The notes beneath the pieces were generated by a model. The model was not told where the DNA came from. It made no database searches and saw only the letters and a program-made list of their open reading frames with translations. From Actinomadura bangladeshensis (lineage in GTDB: Bacteria > Actinomycetota > Actinomycetes > Streptosporangiales > Streptosporangiaceae): a stretch of 33,597 nucleotides of DNA. This document shows, one piece after another, positions 7,503 to 15,610 of this stretch; position 1 is the stretch's first letter, and every line of letters starts with the position of its first letter. The position numbers were made by a program, and so were the translations under genes. The stretch is taken from assembly GCF_004348335.1 (NCBI RefSeq), contig NZ_SMJW01000069.1, forward strand, positions 1 to 33,597, in the 5' to 3' direction.

Positions 7503-8060
7503 ATGATCACAGCAGCTTCCGTCCTAGCGGCGGAGGAGAACAACCCTCTCGTCCCGCACCCGTACGAGCTGGTCGTCGGCATCTTCTCGTTCCTCGTCGT
7601 CATGATCGTCCTGGGGCGCATCCTCGTTCCGCGTCTGCAGAAGACGCTGGAGGAGCGGACTCAGGCGATCGAAGGCGGCCTCGAGCGGGCAGAGCAGGCG
7701 CAGAAAGAGGCCCAGCAGGTCCTCGATCAGTACAAGTCCCAGCAGAAGGCGGCCGCGGTCGAGGCGTCCAACGAGCGGCGCAAGGCCGAGGAGCAGGGCG
7801 CGCAGATCATCGCCGAGGCCAAGGAGAAGGCCCAGGCGGAGGCTCGCAAGATCGTCGAGGACGCGAAGAAGCAGATCGAGGCCGAGCGGCAGCAGGCGCT
7901 GCAGTCGCTGCGCGCCGAGATCGGCGCCATGTCGGTCGACCTCGCCGGCCGTGTCGTGGGCGAGTCCCTTGAGGACAGCGCGCGGCAGAGCCGGGTCGTG
8001 GACCGGTTCCTCGAGGAGCTGGAGAGCCGCGCTCGCACGCAGGAGCAGATCACATCATGA
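7503..8060 (+). CDS. atpF: ATP synthase subunit b
   Basis: This is the peripheral stalk subunit, 185 residues. One membrane helix (about 22-42, VVGIFSFLVVMIVLGRIL) is followed by a long, highly charged Ala/Glu/Lys/Gln-rich helix that forms the right-handed coiled coil of the stator. The C-terminal part (AGRVVGESLEDSARQSRVVDRFL) is the delta-binding end. The stop overlaps the atpH start as ATGA (8057-8060), implying translational coupling. Confidence 0.96.
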   Translation: MITAASVLAAEENNPLVPHPYELVVGIFSFLVVMIVLGRILVPRLQKTLEERTQAIEGGLERAEQAQKEAQQVLDQYKSQQKAAAVEASNERRKAEEQGAQIIAEAKEKAQAEARKIVEDAKKQIEAERQQALQSLRAEIGAMSVDLAGRVVGESLEDSARQSRVVDRFLEELESRARTQEQITS

Positions 8061-8878
8061 CCATCACGGGAGCGGTGAGCAGGGCGTCGCTGGCCGAGGC
8101 CAAGGACCGGCTGGAGGCCGTCATCACCTCCGCCGACCTGGCGGGGCTCGGCGGCGACCTGTTCGCGGTGCTGCACCTGATCGACCGCGAGCACGGGCTG
8201 CGGCGGGCGGTGTCCGACCCGGCGCGGGACGGTGCCGACAAGGCGCAGCTCGTCCAGATCCTGCTGGAGGGCAAGGTGTCGCCGGCCGCTCTCGGGCTGG
8301 TCGCCGACGTCGTCCGGCTGCGCTGGTCGAAGCCCTCGGAACTGGCGGACGCGGTGGAGACCCTCGCGGTCACCGCCGAGGCCGCCCGCGCCGAGGCCGA
8401 CGGCAGGATCGACGACCTGGAGGACGAGCTGTTCCGGTTCGGCCGGGTCGTCGAGGGCGAGGTCGCGCTGCGCAGTGCTCTCGCCGGCCCGGGACTGCCG
8501 GACGACCGCAAGCTCGGCCTGGTCAACGCGCTGCTGGAGGGCAAGGTCACTCCCGCGACGCTGACGCTGGTCACCGAGCTGGTGCTGCGGCCGAGAGGAC
8601 GTAGCCTGGAAGGCGGGCTGGCCGAGTACGGCAAGCTCGTCGCCCAGCGCCGGCAGCGGCTCGTCGCGCTCGTCCGGACGCCGGTCGAGCTGTCGGCGCA
8701 GCAGCGGACGCGGCTCGCCGCGGTGCTCGCCGCCGCCTACGGGCACGAAGTACACCTGAACATCGAGATCGACCCGAGCACGATCGGCGGACTGTCGATC
8801 GAGATCGGGGACGAGATCATCGACGGCACGATCGCCGGACGGCTGGACGACGTCCGCCGGCGGCTCGGCGCCGGCTGA
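8057..8878 (+). CDS. atpH: ATP synthase subunit delta
   Basis: The delta subunit links the b stalk to the top of alpha3beta3. At 273 residues it is about 90 longer than the E. coli protein; an enlarged delta is normal in Streptomyces and relatives. The C-terminal third has the family block (AAYGHEVHLNIEIDPSTIGG, then IEIGDEIIDGTIAGRL). The N-terminal half holds the six-helix bundle, and the internal SPAALGLVADVVRLRW and TPATLTLVTELVLRPR resemble each other, suggesting an internal duplication. It starts inside the atpF stop. Confidence 0.95.
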   Translation: MTITGAVSRASLAEAKDRLEAVITSADLAGLGGDLFAVLHLIDREHGLRRAVSDPARDGADKAQLVQILLEGKVSPAALGLVADVVRLRWSKPSELADAVETLAVTAEAARAEADGRIDDLEDELFRFGRVVEGEVALRSALAGPGLPDDRKLGLVNALLEGKVTPATLTLVTELVLRPRGRSLEGGLAEYGKLVAQRRQRLVALVRTPVELSAQQRTRLAAVLAAAYGHEVHLNIEIDPSTIGGLSIEIGDEIIDGTIAGRLDDVRRRLGAG

Positions 8879-8946
8879 GGCCGGTAGAACCGGCTGCGTT
8901 GCCGAGTGCCGGCAGAGCTGACCCTTAAGGGAGCAAGAGAGGAATC

Positions 8947-10581
8947 ATGGCGGAGCTGACGATCCGTCCGGACGAGATCCGGAACGCGCTGGAGCGCTTC
9001 GTCCAGTCGTACGAGCCCGAGGCCGCCGCGCGCGAAGAGGTCGGCACCGTCGTCGATTCCGGCGACGGTATCGCCCACGTCGAGGGCCTGCCCTCCGCGA
9101 TGGCGAACGAACTCCTTGAGTTCGAGGACGGTACCCGTGGCCTGGCTCTGAACCTGGACGTGCGCGAGATCGGCGCCGTTGTCCTGGGTGACTTCAGCAA
9201 CATCGAGGAGGGCCAGAAGGTCCGGCGGACCGGCGAGGTCCTGTCGGCGCCGGTCGGCGACGCCTTCCTCGGTCGCGTCGTGGACGCGCTGGGCAACCCG
9301 CTGGACGGCCTCGGCCCGGTCGAGACGACCGAGCGCCGTGCGCTGGAACTGCAGGCCCCGACGGTCGTGCAGCGGCAGTCGGTGAAGGAGCCGCTGCAGA
9401 CCGGCATCAAGGCCATCGACGCGATGACGCCGATCGGCCGCGGCCAGCGGCAGCTGATCATCGGTGACCGGCAGACCGGCAAGACCACGGTCTGCGTGGA
9501 CACCATCATCAACCAGAAGGAAGCCTGGGACTCCGGCGACCCGAGCAAGCAGGTGCGCTGCATCTACGTCGCGGTCGGTCAGAAGGGCTCCACGATCGCG
9601 AACGTCCGCCGCTCCCTGGAGGAGGCCGGCGCGCTGGAGTACACCACGATCGTGGCGGCTCCGGCGTCGGACCCGGCGGGCTTCAAGTACATCGCCCCCT
9701 ACACCGGGTCCGCGATCGGGCAGCACTGGATGTACCAGGGCAAGCACGTCCTGATCGTGTTCGACGACCTGTCGAAGCAGGCCGAGGCGTACCGCGCGGT
9801 GTCGCTGCTGCTGCGCCGCCCGCCGGGCCGCGAGGCCTACCCCGGTGACGTCTTCTACCTGCACTCGCGCCTGCTGGAGCGCTGCGCGAAGCTGTCGGAC
9901 GACCTCGGTGCCGGTTCGATGACGGGTCTGCCGATCATCGAGACCAAGGGCAACGACGTGTCGGCGTACATCCCGACGAACGTCATCTCGATCACCGACG
10001 GGCAGTGCTTCCTGGAGACGGACCTGTTCAACCAGGGCGTCCGGCCGGCGATCAACGTCGGCATCTCGGTCTCCCGGGTCGGCGGCTCCGCGCAGATCAA
10101 GGCGATGCGCAAGGTCGCCGGCACGCTGCGCCTCGCGCTGTCGCAGTTCCGCGACCTGGAGGCGTTCGCCGCCTTCGCGTCCGACCTGGACGCCGCGTCC
10201 CGCGCCCAGCTGGAGCGCGGCGCCCGCCTGGTCGAGCTGCTGAAGCAGCCGCAGGGCGCGCCGTTCCCGGCCGAGCAGGAGGTCGTGTCCGTGTGGGCCG
10301 GCACCTCCGGCGAGCTGGACGACGTCCCGGTCGCCGACATCCGCCGCTTCGAGCGCGAGTTCCTCGAGTACGTCAAGCGCGAGGAGGGCGGCCTGCTCAC
10401 CGCCATCCGCGAGACGGGGCAGCTCTCCGACGACGGCCTCACCAGCCTCAAGAACGCCATCACGGAGTTCAAGAAGGGCTTCCAGACCAGCGAGGGCGAC
10501 CTGCTGGCCGAGGAGCCCGTCGAACCGATCGAGGCCGAGGACGTCGAGCAGGAGACCATCACCCGCGTCAAGAAGGACTGA
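8947..10581 (+). CDS. atpA: ATP synthase subunit alpha
   Basis: This is the non-catalytic nucleotide-binding subunit of F1, 544 residues, a normal length for actinomycetes. Walker A is GDRQTGKT at 173-180. The region VLIVFDDLSKQAEAYR is the Walker B area, and PAINVGISVSRVGG is the ATPase alpha/beta signature with the Arg finger. The C-terminal tail (about 515-544) is acidic and extended, as in other high-GC Gram-positives. The ATG at 8947 has AAGAGAGGAA a few bases upstream. Confidence 0.97.
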   Translation: MAELTIRPDEIRNALERFVQSYEPEAAAREEVGTVVDSGDGIAHVEGLPSAMANELLEFEDGTRGLALNLDVREIGAVVLGDFSNIEEGQKVRRTGEVLSAPVGDAFLGRVVDALGNPLDGLGPVETTERRALELQAPTVVQRQSVKEPLQTGIKAIDAMTPIGRGQRQLIIGDRQTGKTTVCVDTIINQKEAWDSGDPSKQVRCIYVAVGQKGSTIANVRRSLEEAGALEYTTIVAAPASDPAGFKYIAPYTGSAIGQHWMYQGKHVLIVFDDLSKQAEAYRAVSLLLRRPPGREAYPGDVFYLHSRLLERCAKLSDDLGAGSMTGLPIIETKGNDVSAYIPTNVISITDGQCFLETDLFNQGVRPAINVGISVSRVGGSAQIKAMRKVAGTLRLALSQFRDLEAFAAFASDLDAASRAQLERGARLVELLKQPQGAPFPAEQEVVSVWAGTSGELDDVPVADIRRFEREFLEYVKREEGGLLTAIRETGQLSDDGLTSLKNAITEFKKGFQTSEGDLLAEEPVEPIEAEDVEQETITRVKKD

Positions 10582-10586
10582 CGCCG

Positions 10587-11483
10587 ATGGCCGCGCAACT
10601 TCGTCAACTCCGGCAGCAGATCAAGACGGTCAAGTCGACCGCCAAGATCACGCGCGCCCAGGAGATGATCGCCACGTCGCGGATCGTCAAGGCCCAGCAG
10701 GCGGTGGCGGCGTCCAAGCCGTACGCCGACCAGATCACGCAGGCCCTGACCGCGCTGGTGAGCCATCACGTCGGGATCGACCACCCGCTCCTGCAGGAGC
10801 AGCCGGCCGACACCCGCAGCGCCGTCCTGATCGTCACCAGCGATCGCGGGTTCTGCGGCGCCTACAACGCCAACGTGATCCGCGAGGCCGAGTCGCTGAT
10901 CCGCGCGCTGCGGGACGAGGGCCGCGAGCCCGTCCCGTACGTGGTGGGCAACAAGGGCATCACCTGGTACCGGTTCCGGGGCCGGGAGGTCGCGGAGACC
11001 TGGCACGGGTTCAGCGACCGCCCGCACTTCGGGAACGCGGAGCAGATCGGCCGCCGGCTCACCGAGGACTTCCTCAAGACCGACGCCGAGGGCGGTGTCG
11101 GCGAGATCCACGTGGTCTACACCGAGTTCGTCTCGATGCTGACCCAGGCCGTCCAGGTCAAGCGGCTCATGCCGCTGGAGATCGAGGAGAGTTCGTCGGG
11201 CAAGGTCCCGCCGGCGTACGAGTTCGAGCCGTCCGCGCAGGCGGCGCTCGACCTGCTGCTGCCCAACTACATCGAGAGCCGCATCTTCCACATGCTGCTG
11301 CAGTCGGCGGCGTCCTTCCAGGCGTCGGTCCGGCGGGCCATGAAGTCGGCGACCGACAATGCCAACGAACTGCTCGGGGTCTACACGCGCCAGATGAACC
11401 AGGCGCGGCAGGCCGCGATCACCCAGGAAATCAGCGAGATCGTCGGTGGCGCTGACGCGCTCGCCGAGTCTGGCGGGGAGTGA
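10587..11483 (+). CDS. atpG: ATP synthase subunit gamma
   Basis: Gamma is the central rotor shaft of F1, 298 residues. The N-terminal helix MAAQLRQLRQQIKTVKSTAK followed by ITRAQEMIATSRI, the middle Rossmann-like part (IVTSDRGFCGAYN) and the C-terminal helix (RRAMKSATDNANELL) are all diagnostic. The open frame extends upstream to 10005, but that part is the shifted frame of atpA. The ATG at 10587 begins 5 nt after the atpA stop. Its stop lies 2 bp before the atpD ATG. Confidence 0.96.
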   Translation: MAAQLRQLRQQIKTVKSTAKITRAQEMIATSRIVKAQQAVAASKPYADQITQALTALVSHHVGIDHPLLQEQPADTRSAVLIVTSDRGFCGAYNANVIREAESLIRALRDEGREPVPYVVGNKGITWYRFRGREVAETWHGFSDRPHFGNAEQIGRRLTEDFLKTDAEGGVGEIHVVYTEFVSMLTQAVQVKRLMPLEIEESSSGKVPPAYEFEPSAQAALDLLLPNYIESRIFHMLLQSAASFQASVRRAMKSATDNANELLGVYTRQMNQARQAAITQEISEIVGGADALAESGGE

Positions 11484-11485
11484 TA

Positions 11486-12916
11486 ATGACTGCACAGGTA
11501 GAGACGGCGACCGCGACCGGGCGCGTCGCACGCGTCATCGGCCCGGTCGTCGACGTGGAGTTCCCCGCCGACGCCCTCCCGGACATCTACAACGCGCTCA
11601 ACGTCCAGGTCACCCTGGGCGGCGAGGAGAAGACCCTGACCTTCGAGGTCGCCCAGCACCTGGGCGACAACATGGTCCGGGCCATCTCGATGCAGCCCAC
11701 GGACGGCCTCGTCCGCGGCGCGCCGGTGTACGACAGCGGCGAGTCCATCGCGGTCCCGGTCGGCGACATCACCAAGGGCCACGTGTGGAACGCCCTCGGC
11801 GAGGCGCTGGACGCCCCGACCGCGTCGCTGGAGATCAACGAGCGGTGGGGCATCCACCGCAAGGCCCCGGCGTTCGACCAGCTGGAGTCCCGCACCGAGA
11901 TGCTGGAGACCGGCATCAAGGTGATCGACCTGCTCGCCCCGTACGTCAAGGGCGGGAAGATCGGCCTGTTCGGCGGCGCCGGTGTGGGCAAGACGGTCCT
12001 CATCCAGGAGATGATCCGCCGTGTCGCCCGCAACTTCGGCGGCACCTCGGTGTTCGCCGGCGTCGGCGAGCGCACCCGCGAGGGCAACGACCTCTGGGTG
12101 GAGATGGACGAGGCGGACGTCCTCAAGGACACCGCCCTCGTCTTCGGCCAGATGGACGAGCCGCCGGGCACCCGGCTGCGCGTCGCGCTGGGCGCGCTGA
12201 CGATGGCGGAGTACTTCCGCGACGTCCAGAACCAGGACGTGCTGCTGTTCATCGACAACATCTTCCGGTTCACGCAGGCCGGCTCGGAGGTTTCCACGCT
12301 GCTCGGGCGCATGCCGTCCGCGGTGGGGTACCAGCCGACGCTGGCCGACGAGATGGGCGTGCTGCAGGAGCGGATCACCTCGACGCGCGGTCACTCGATC
12401 ACCTCGATGCAGGCGATCTACGTGCCCGCCGACGACATCACCGACCCGGCGCCGCACACCACGTTCGCGCACCTGGACGCCACCACGACGCTCTCCCGGA
12501 GCATCTCCGAGAAGGGCATCTTCCCGGCGGTCGACCCGCTCGACTCCACCTCGCGGATCATGGACCCGCAGATCCTGGGGAACGAGCACTACGAGGTCGC
12601 CCAGGAGGTCGTGCGGATCCTGCAGAAGTACAAGGAGCTGCAGGACATCATCGCGATCCTCGGTATCGACGAGTTGTCGGAGGAGGACAAGGTCACCGTC
12701 CAGCGGGCGCGGCGCATCGAGCGCTTCCTGTCGCACCCGATGTACGTGGCCGAGCAGTTCACCGGCCAGCCCGGTGTCACCGTGCCGAAGGACGAGACGG
12801 TCGCCTCCTTCAAGGCGATCGCCGAGGGCAAGTACGACCACCTGCCCGAGCAGGCGTTCTTCATGTGCGGCGGCATCGAGGACGTCGAGAAGAAGGCCAG
12901 GGAGCTGGAGAAGTAG
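11486..12916 (+). CDS. atpD: ATP synthase subunit beta
   Basis: This is the catalytic subunit of F1, 476 residues. Walker A is GGAGVGKT at 163-170; the catalytic Glu is in GVGERTREG (E195); LLFIDNIFRFTQAGSE is Walker B and PSAVGYQPTLADEMG is the downstream conserved loop. The ATG at 11486 is preferred to the in-frame GTG at 11480, because GGGGAG (11474-11479) gives 6-nt spacing to the ATG but none to the GTG. It is tightly coupled to atpG and separated from atpC by a long inverted repeat. Confidence 0.97.
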   Translation: MTAQVETATATGRVARVIGPVVDVEFPADALPDIYNALNVQVTLGGEEKTLTFEVAQHLGDNMVRAISMQPTDGLVRGAPVYDSGESIAVPVGDITKGHVWNALGEALDAPTASLEINERWGIHRKAPAFDQLESRTEMLETGIKVIDLLAPYVKGGKIGLFGGAGVGKTVLIQEMIRRVARNFGGTSVFAGVGERTREGNDLWVEMDEADVLKDTALVFGQMDEPPGTRLRVALGALTMAEYFRDVQNQDVLLFIDNIFRFTQAGSEVSTLLGRMPSAVGYQPTLADEMGVLQERITSTRGHSITSMQAIYVPADDITDPAPHTTFAHLDATTTLSRSISEKGIFPAVDPLDSTSRIMDPQILGNEHYEVAQEVVRILQKYKELQDIIAILGIDELSEEDKVTVQRARRIERFLSHPMYVAEQFTGQPGVTVPKDETVASFKAIAEGKYDHLPEQAFFMCGGIEDVEKKARELEK

Positions 12917-12920
12917 TCGC

Positions 12921-12981
12921 TCCGGCGGGGCCGTCCCGGGACCGCGCGCTCGACCGCGCGTCCGGGGCGGCCCCCGCCGGA
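12921..12981 (+). other. Long inverted repeat between atpD and atpC
   Basis: Nearly the whole 94-bp gap is one imperfect hairpin. The outer arms start TCCGGCGGGG (12921) and end CCCCCGCCGGA (12981); the inner CGCGCG at 12943-12948 pairs with CGCGCG at 12955-12960. There is no T-run. It may act as a partial terminator or an RNA-processing/stability element that lowers epsilon relative to beta (1:3 in F1). atpC retains its own strong AAGGAGG after it. Confidence 0.6.
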
Positions 12982-13010
12982 ACCGCTCCAGTATTCGCAA
13001 GGAGGCAGGC

Positions 13011-13397
13011 GTGGCAAATCTGAGGGTCGGGCTGGTCTCGCCTGAGCGCGAGATCTGGTCCGGCGAGGCCAAGATGGTGGTCGCGCAGACCATCGAGGGG
13101 TCGCTCGGCATCCTGCCGGGCCACGCCCCGGTGCTGGGCGTCCTGCTGGACGGCAGCGTGGTGAAGATCGAGCCGGCGGACGGCGGCACGCCGGTCACGG
13201 CGGCGGTCGGCAGCGGGTTCTTCTCGATCGCCGCCGACGAGGTGTCGATCCTGGCCGAGCAGGCCGAGCTGGGCGAGGAGATCGACGTCGACGCGGCCCG
13301 GCGGGCGCTGGACGAGGCGCTCGAACTGGCCGCCGAGGACGCGGTTCCGGAGCGGCGTGCGCGCGCCCGGCTGCGCGCGGCGGGCATCGAGGCCTAG
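13011..13397 (+). CDS. atpC: ATP synthase subunit epsilon
   Basis: Epsilon is the small central-stalk subunit and regulates ATPase activity, 128 residues. The N-terminal beta-sandwich (RVGLVSPEREIWSGEA, then GSLGILPGHAPVLGVL) is typical and the C-terminal helical hairpin is present (DAARRALDEALELAAED). The GTG at 13011 is set by AAGGAGG 6-7 nt upstream; the open frame back to 12774 is the shifted end of atpD. It is the last subunit gene of the cluster, 36 bp before the DUF2550 gene. Confidence 0.95.
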   Translation: MANLRVGLVSPEREIWSGEAKMVVAQTIEGSLGILPGHAPVLGVLLDGSVVKIEPADGGTPVTAAVGSGFFSIAADEVSILAEQAELGEEIDVDAARRALDEALELAAEDAVPERRARARLRAAGIEA

Positions 13398-13433
13398 CAT
13401 CTGAGGTCTGGAGTTCGACGGACGGCGGGGGAT

Positions 13434-13898
13434 TTGGCCGAGCACCTGGCACTGGACGTGGGCGGTGCCCTGGCCGCGCTCGTCCTCGTGGCGGCGCTGC
13501 TGTTCGTCTGCATGGCGGTGCGCCGCTGGCTGTTCACGCGCGGCGGCGGCACCGTGGAGTGCAGCCTGCGCGAGCTGTCCCCGGAGGGCGGAGCGCCGGG
13601 GGTGTGGCGGCTCGGCATCGGCCGGTACAAGGGCGATGAGCTGCACTGGCACCGCGTGTTCGGTTTCCGGAGAAGGCCCCGGCAGGTGATTCACCGCCGG
13701 GGCCTCGTCGTGTCCAACCGGCGCCGGCCCGACCCGCAGGAGGCGGAGGGGCTGCTGCCGGACGTCAGCGTCATCGAGGTGCGCGACGGCGCGCTGAGCG
13801 TGGAGCTGGCGATGGGCGCGGCGGCGCTGACCGGGTTCCTGGCGTGGCTGGAGGCGGCACCGCCCGGCCTGCCGGTCGATCTGCACCAACCGGAATGA
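13434..13898 (+). CDS. DUF2550 family protein
   Basis: This 154-residue protein has one N-terminal membrane helix (about 8-30, VGGALAALVLVAALLFVCMAV), then a basic cytoplasmic domain with the pattern RxGGTVECSLR and WRLGIGRYKGDELHWHRVF, typical of the actinobacterial DUF2550 family. This family directly follows atpC in Streptomyces and mycobacteria, so context supports the call. The start is a TTG at 13434 with GGCGGGGGA just upstream; no better ATG or GTG precedes the helix in frame. Function unknown. Confidence 0.85.
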   Translation: MAEHLALDVGGALAALVLVAALLFVCMAVRRWLFTRGGGTVECSLRELSPEGGAPGVWRLGIGRYKGDELHWHRVFGFRRRPRQVIHRRGLVVSNRRRPDPQEAEGLLPDVSVIEVRDGALSVELAMGAAALTGFLAWLEAAPPGLPVDLHQPE

Positions 13899-13914
13899 GC
13901 GGGCGGCGGTACAA

Positions 13915-13963
13915 GCCGGCGGGACGAGCCGGCGGGACGACCGGCGGGACGAGCCGGCGGCGG
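13915..13963. repeat. 13-bp tandem repeat
   Basis: GCCGGCGGGACGA is repeated head to tail at 13915-13927 and 13928-13940, then CCGGCGGGACGA (13941-13952), then a partial copy GCCGGCGG. It lies between DUF2550 and the M28 peptidase, outside coding sequence. The 13-bp unit is not a multiple of three. It may be a variable-number repeat. Confidence 0.8.
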
Positions 13964-14086
13964 GGCATGCGCGGGTAAGACGCCGGTATCGAGTTGGCGT
14001 TGCGGCGCCGCCGCTGCTTGAGGCGGGCGGGGCCGGGGTCCAGGATCGCTGCTGGTCCCGGTCCGTCACCGTCCGCTGGAGTGCAC

Positions 14087-15610
14087 GTGCGCAAGCTGAT
14101 CACCGGCCGCAGTCTCCTCACCGGCACGGCCGTGGCCCTGCCCGCGCTGTTCCTGCCCGCGGCACTGCCGGCCGCCGGTGCCGCGCCGCCCCGTCCCGAC
14201 CTGGCGAAGCTGGTGACGCTCAAGGACGTCCAGGCGCACCTGGCGGCTTTTCAGGAGATCGCGGACTACAACGGCGGCAACCGCGCCGCGGGCACCCCCG
14301 GCTACGACGTGTCCGTCCGGTACGTCGTCGGGCGGCTCCGGAAGGCCGGTCTCACCCCGAAGGTGCGCACGTTCACCTACCCGTACTGGCGGGAGAAGTC
14401 CGAGCCGGTGTTCGCGCGGACGGCGCCGTCCAAGAAGACCTTCACGCGGGAGAAGGACTTCCTCACGTTCGCCTACTCCGGGTCCGGCGACGTGACCGCG
14501 CCGGTGGTCGCGGTGGACGTCCCGGCGAAGGGCGAGGGCACGAGCGGCTGCGAGAAGGACGACTTCAAGGGCTTCAAGAAGGGCTCGATCGCCCTCGTCC
14601 AGCGCGGCGGCTGCGGGTTCGCGGCGAAGGCGGCGCGGGCGAAGGCGGCGGGCGCGTCCGCCGCGGTCGTCTTCAACAAGCCCGGGGAGAAGGGGCCGAT
14701 CAACGGGACGGTGTCGAAACCGGCCGCGCTCCCGGTCGTCGGCGTCACCCGTGAGCTGGGCGCCGAACTGGTGAAGGCCGCGAAGAAGGGCGGGCTGAAG
14801 CTGCGCGTGAAGACCGACACGGTGCACGGGAAGACGTCGTCCGCGAACGTCGTCGCCGACACCGAGCGGGGCGACGCCGGCAACGTGGTGCTGGTCGGCG
14901 CGCACCTCGACAGCGTTCCGGCCGGGCCGGGGATCAACGACAACGGGACCGGGGCCGCCGCGCTCCTCGCGATCGCCGGGAAGATCAAGGACCTCGGCAA
15001 GGGCCTGCACAACCGGGTGCGGTTCGCCTGGTGGGGGGCCGAGGAGGAGGGCCTGCGCGGCTCCGCGCACTACGTGGAGTCGCTGCCGGCGGGCGAGCGG
15101 TCGAAGATCGCGCTGAACATCAACCTCGACATGCTCGGCTCGCCCAACGGCACCCGCGGCGTGTACGACGGCGACCACTCCACCGGCGGCGGCACCCGGG
15201 CGCCCGCCGGGTCGGGGGCGATCGAGAAGATGTTCCGCGACTACTTCGAGGGACGCCGCCTGCCGACGACCGAGAGCGAGTTCGACGGGCGCTCCGACTA
15301 CGGGCCGTTCGTCGAGCGGGGCATCCCGTCCGGCGGGATCGCCACCGGCGCCGAGGGCGTGAAGACGGCCGCCGAGGCCAAGACGTTCGGGGGCCGCGCC
15401 GGCAAGGCGTACGACCCCTGCTACCACGACAAGTGCGACCGGCTGAAGAACGTGGACCTCAAGCTGCTCGATACGAACACCGACGGGGTCGCGCACGTCC
15501 TGCAGCACCTCGCCGGGACGACCGTCGCGGTCAACGGCGGCGCCCGGCTGGCCCTGCCCGTCGTCCCGTCCTACGAGCCGCTCCGGCAGGGCCCCCACCT
15601 GGTCCGCTAG
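14087..15610 (+). CDS. Secreted M28 family aminopeptidase with PA domain
   Basis: This predicted extracellular zinc aminopeptidase has 507 residues. A signal peptide (about 1-32: VRKLITGRSLLTG, hydrophobic core, ALPAAGAAPP) is followed by a protease-associated insert (about 130-245, with QRGGCGFAAKAARAKAAGA). Then comes the M28 catalytic core. Metal ligands are visible: H273 in GAHLDS, D285 in NDNGTG, E319/E320 in WWGAEEEG, D348 in NLDMLG and H447 in CYHDKC; C445 and C450 can form the disulfide seen in Streptomyces griseus aminopeptidase. GTG at 14087 has GGAG 5 nt upstream; GTG at 14081 is an alternative. Its stop overlaps the stop of the opposite-strand lipoprotein gene. Confidence 0.9.
   Translation: MRKLITGRSLLTGTAVALPALFLPAALPAAGAAPPRPDLAKLVTLKDVQAHLAAFQEIADYNGGNRAAGTPGYDVSVRYVVGRLRKAGLTPKVRTFTYPYWREKSEPVFARTAPSKKTFTREKDFLTFAYSGSGDVTAPVVAVDVPAKGEGTSGCEKDDFKGFKKGSIALVQRGGCGFAAKAARAKAAGASAAVVFNKPGEKGPINGTVSKPAALPVVGVTRELGAELVKAAKKGGLKLRVKTDTVHGKTSSANVVADTERGDAGNVVLVGAHLDSVPAGPGINDNGTGAAALLAIAGKIKDLGKGLHNRVRFAWWGAEEEGLRGSAHYVESLPAGERSKIALNINLDMLGSPNGTRGVYDGDHSTGGGTRAPAGSGAIEKMFRDYFEGRRLPTTESEFDGRSDYGPFVERGIPSGGIATGAEGVKTAAEAKTFGGRAGKAYDPCYHDKCDRLKNVDLKLLDTNTDGVAHVLQHLAGTTVAVNGGARLALPVVPSYEPLRQGPHLVR

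Noticed and set aside
11480..11485. GTG at 11480 as atpD start
   Set aside because: No spacing to the GGGGAG; the ATG at 11486 has 6 nt.
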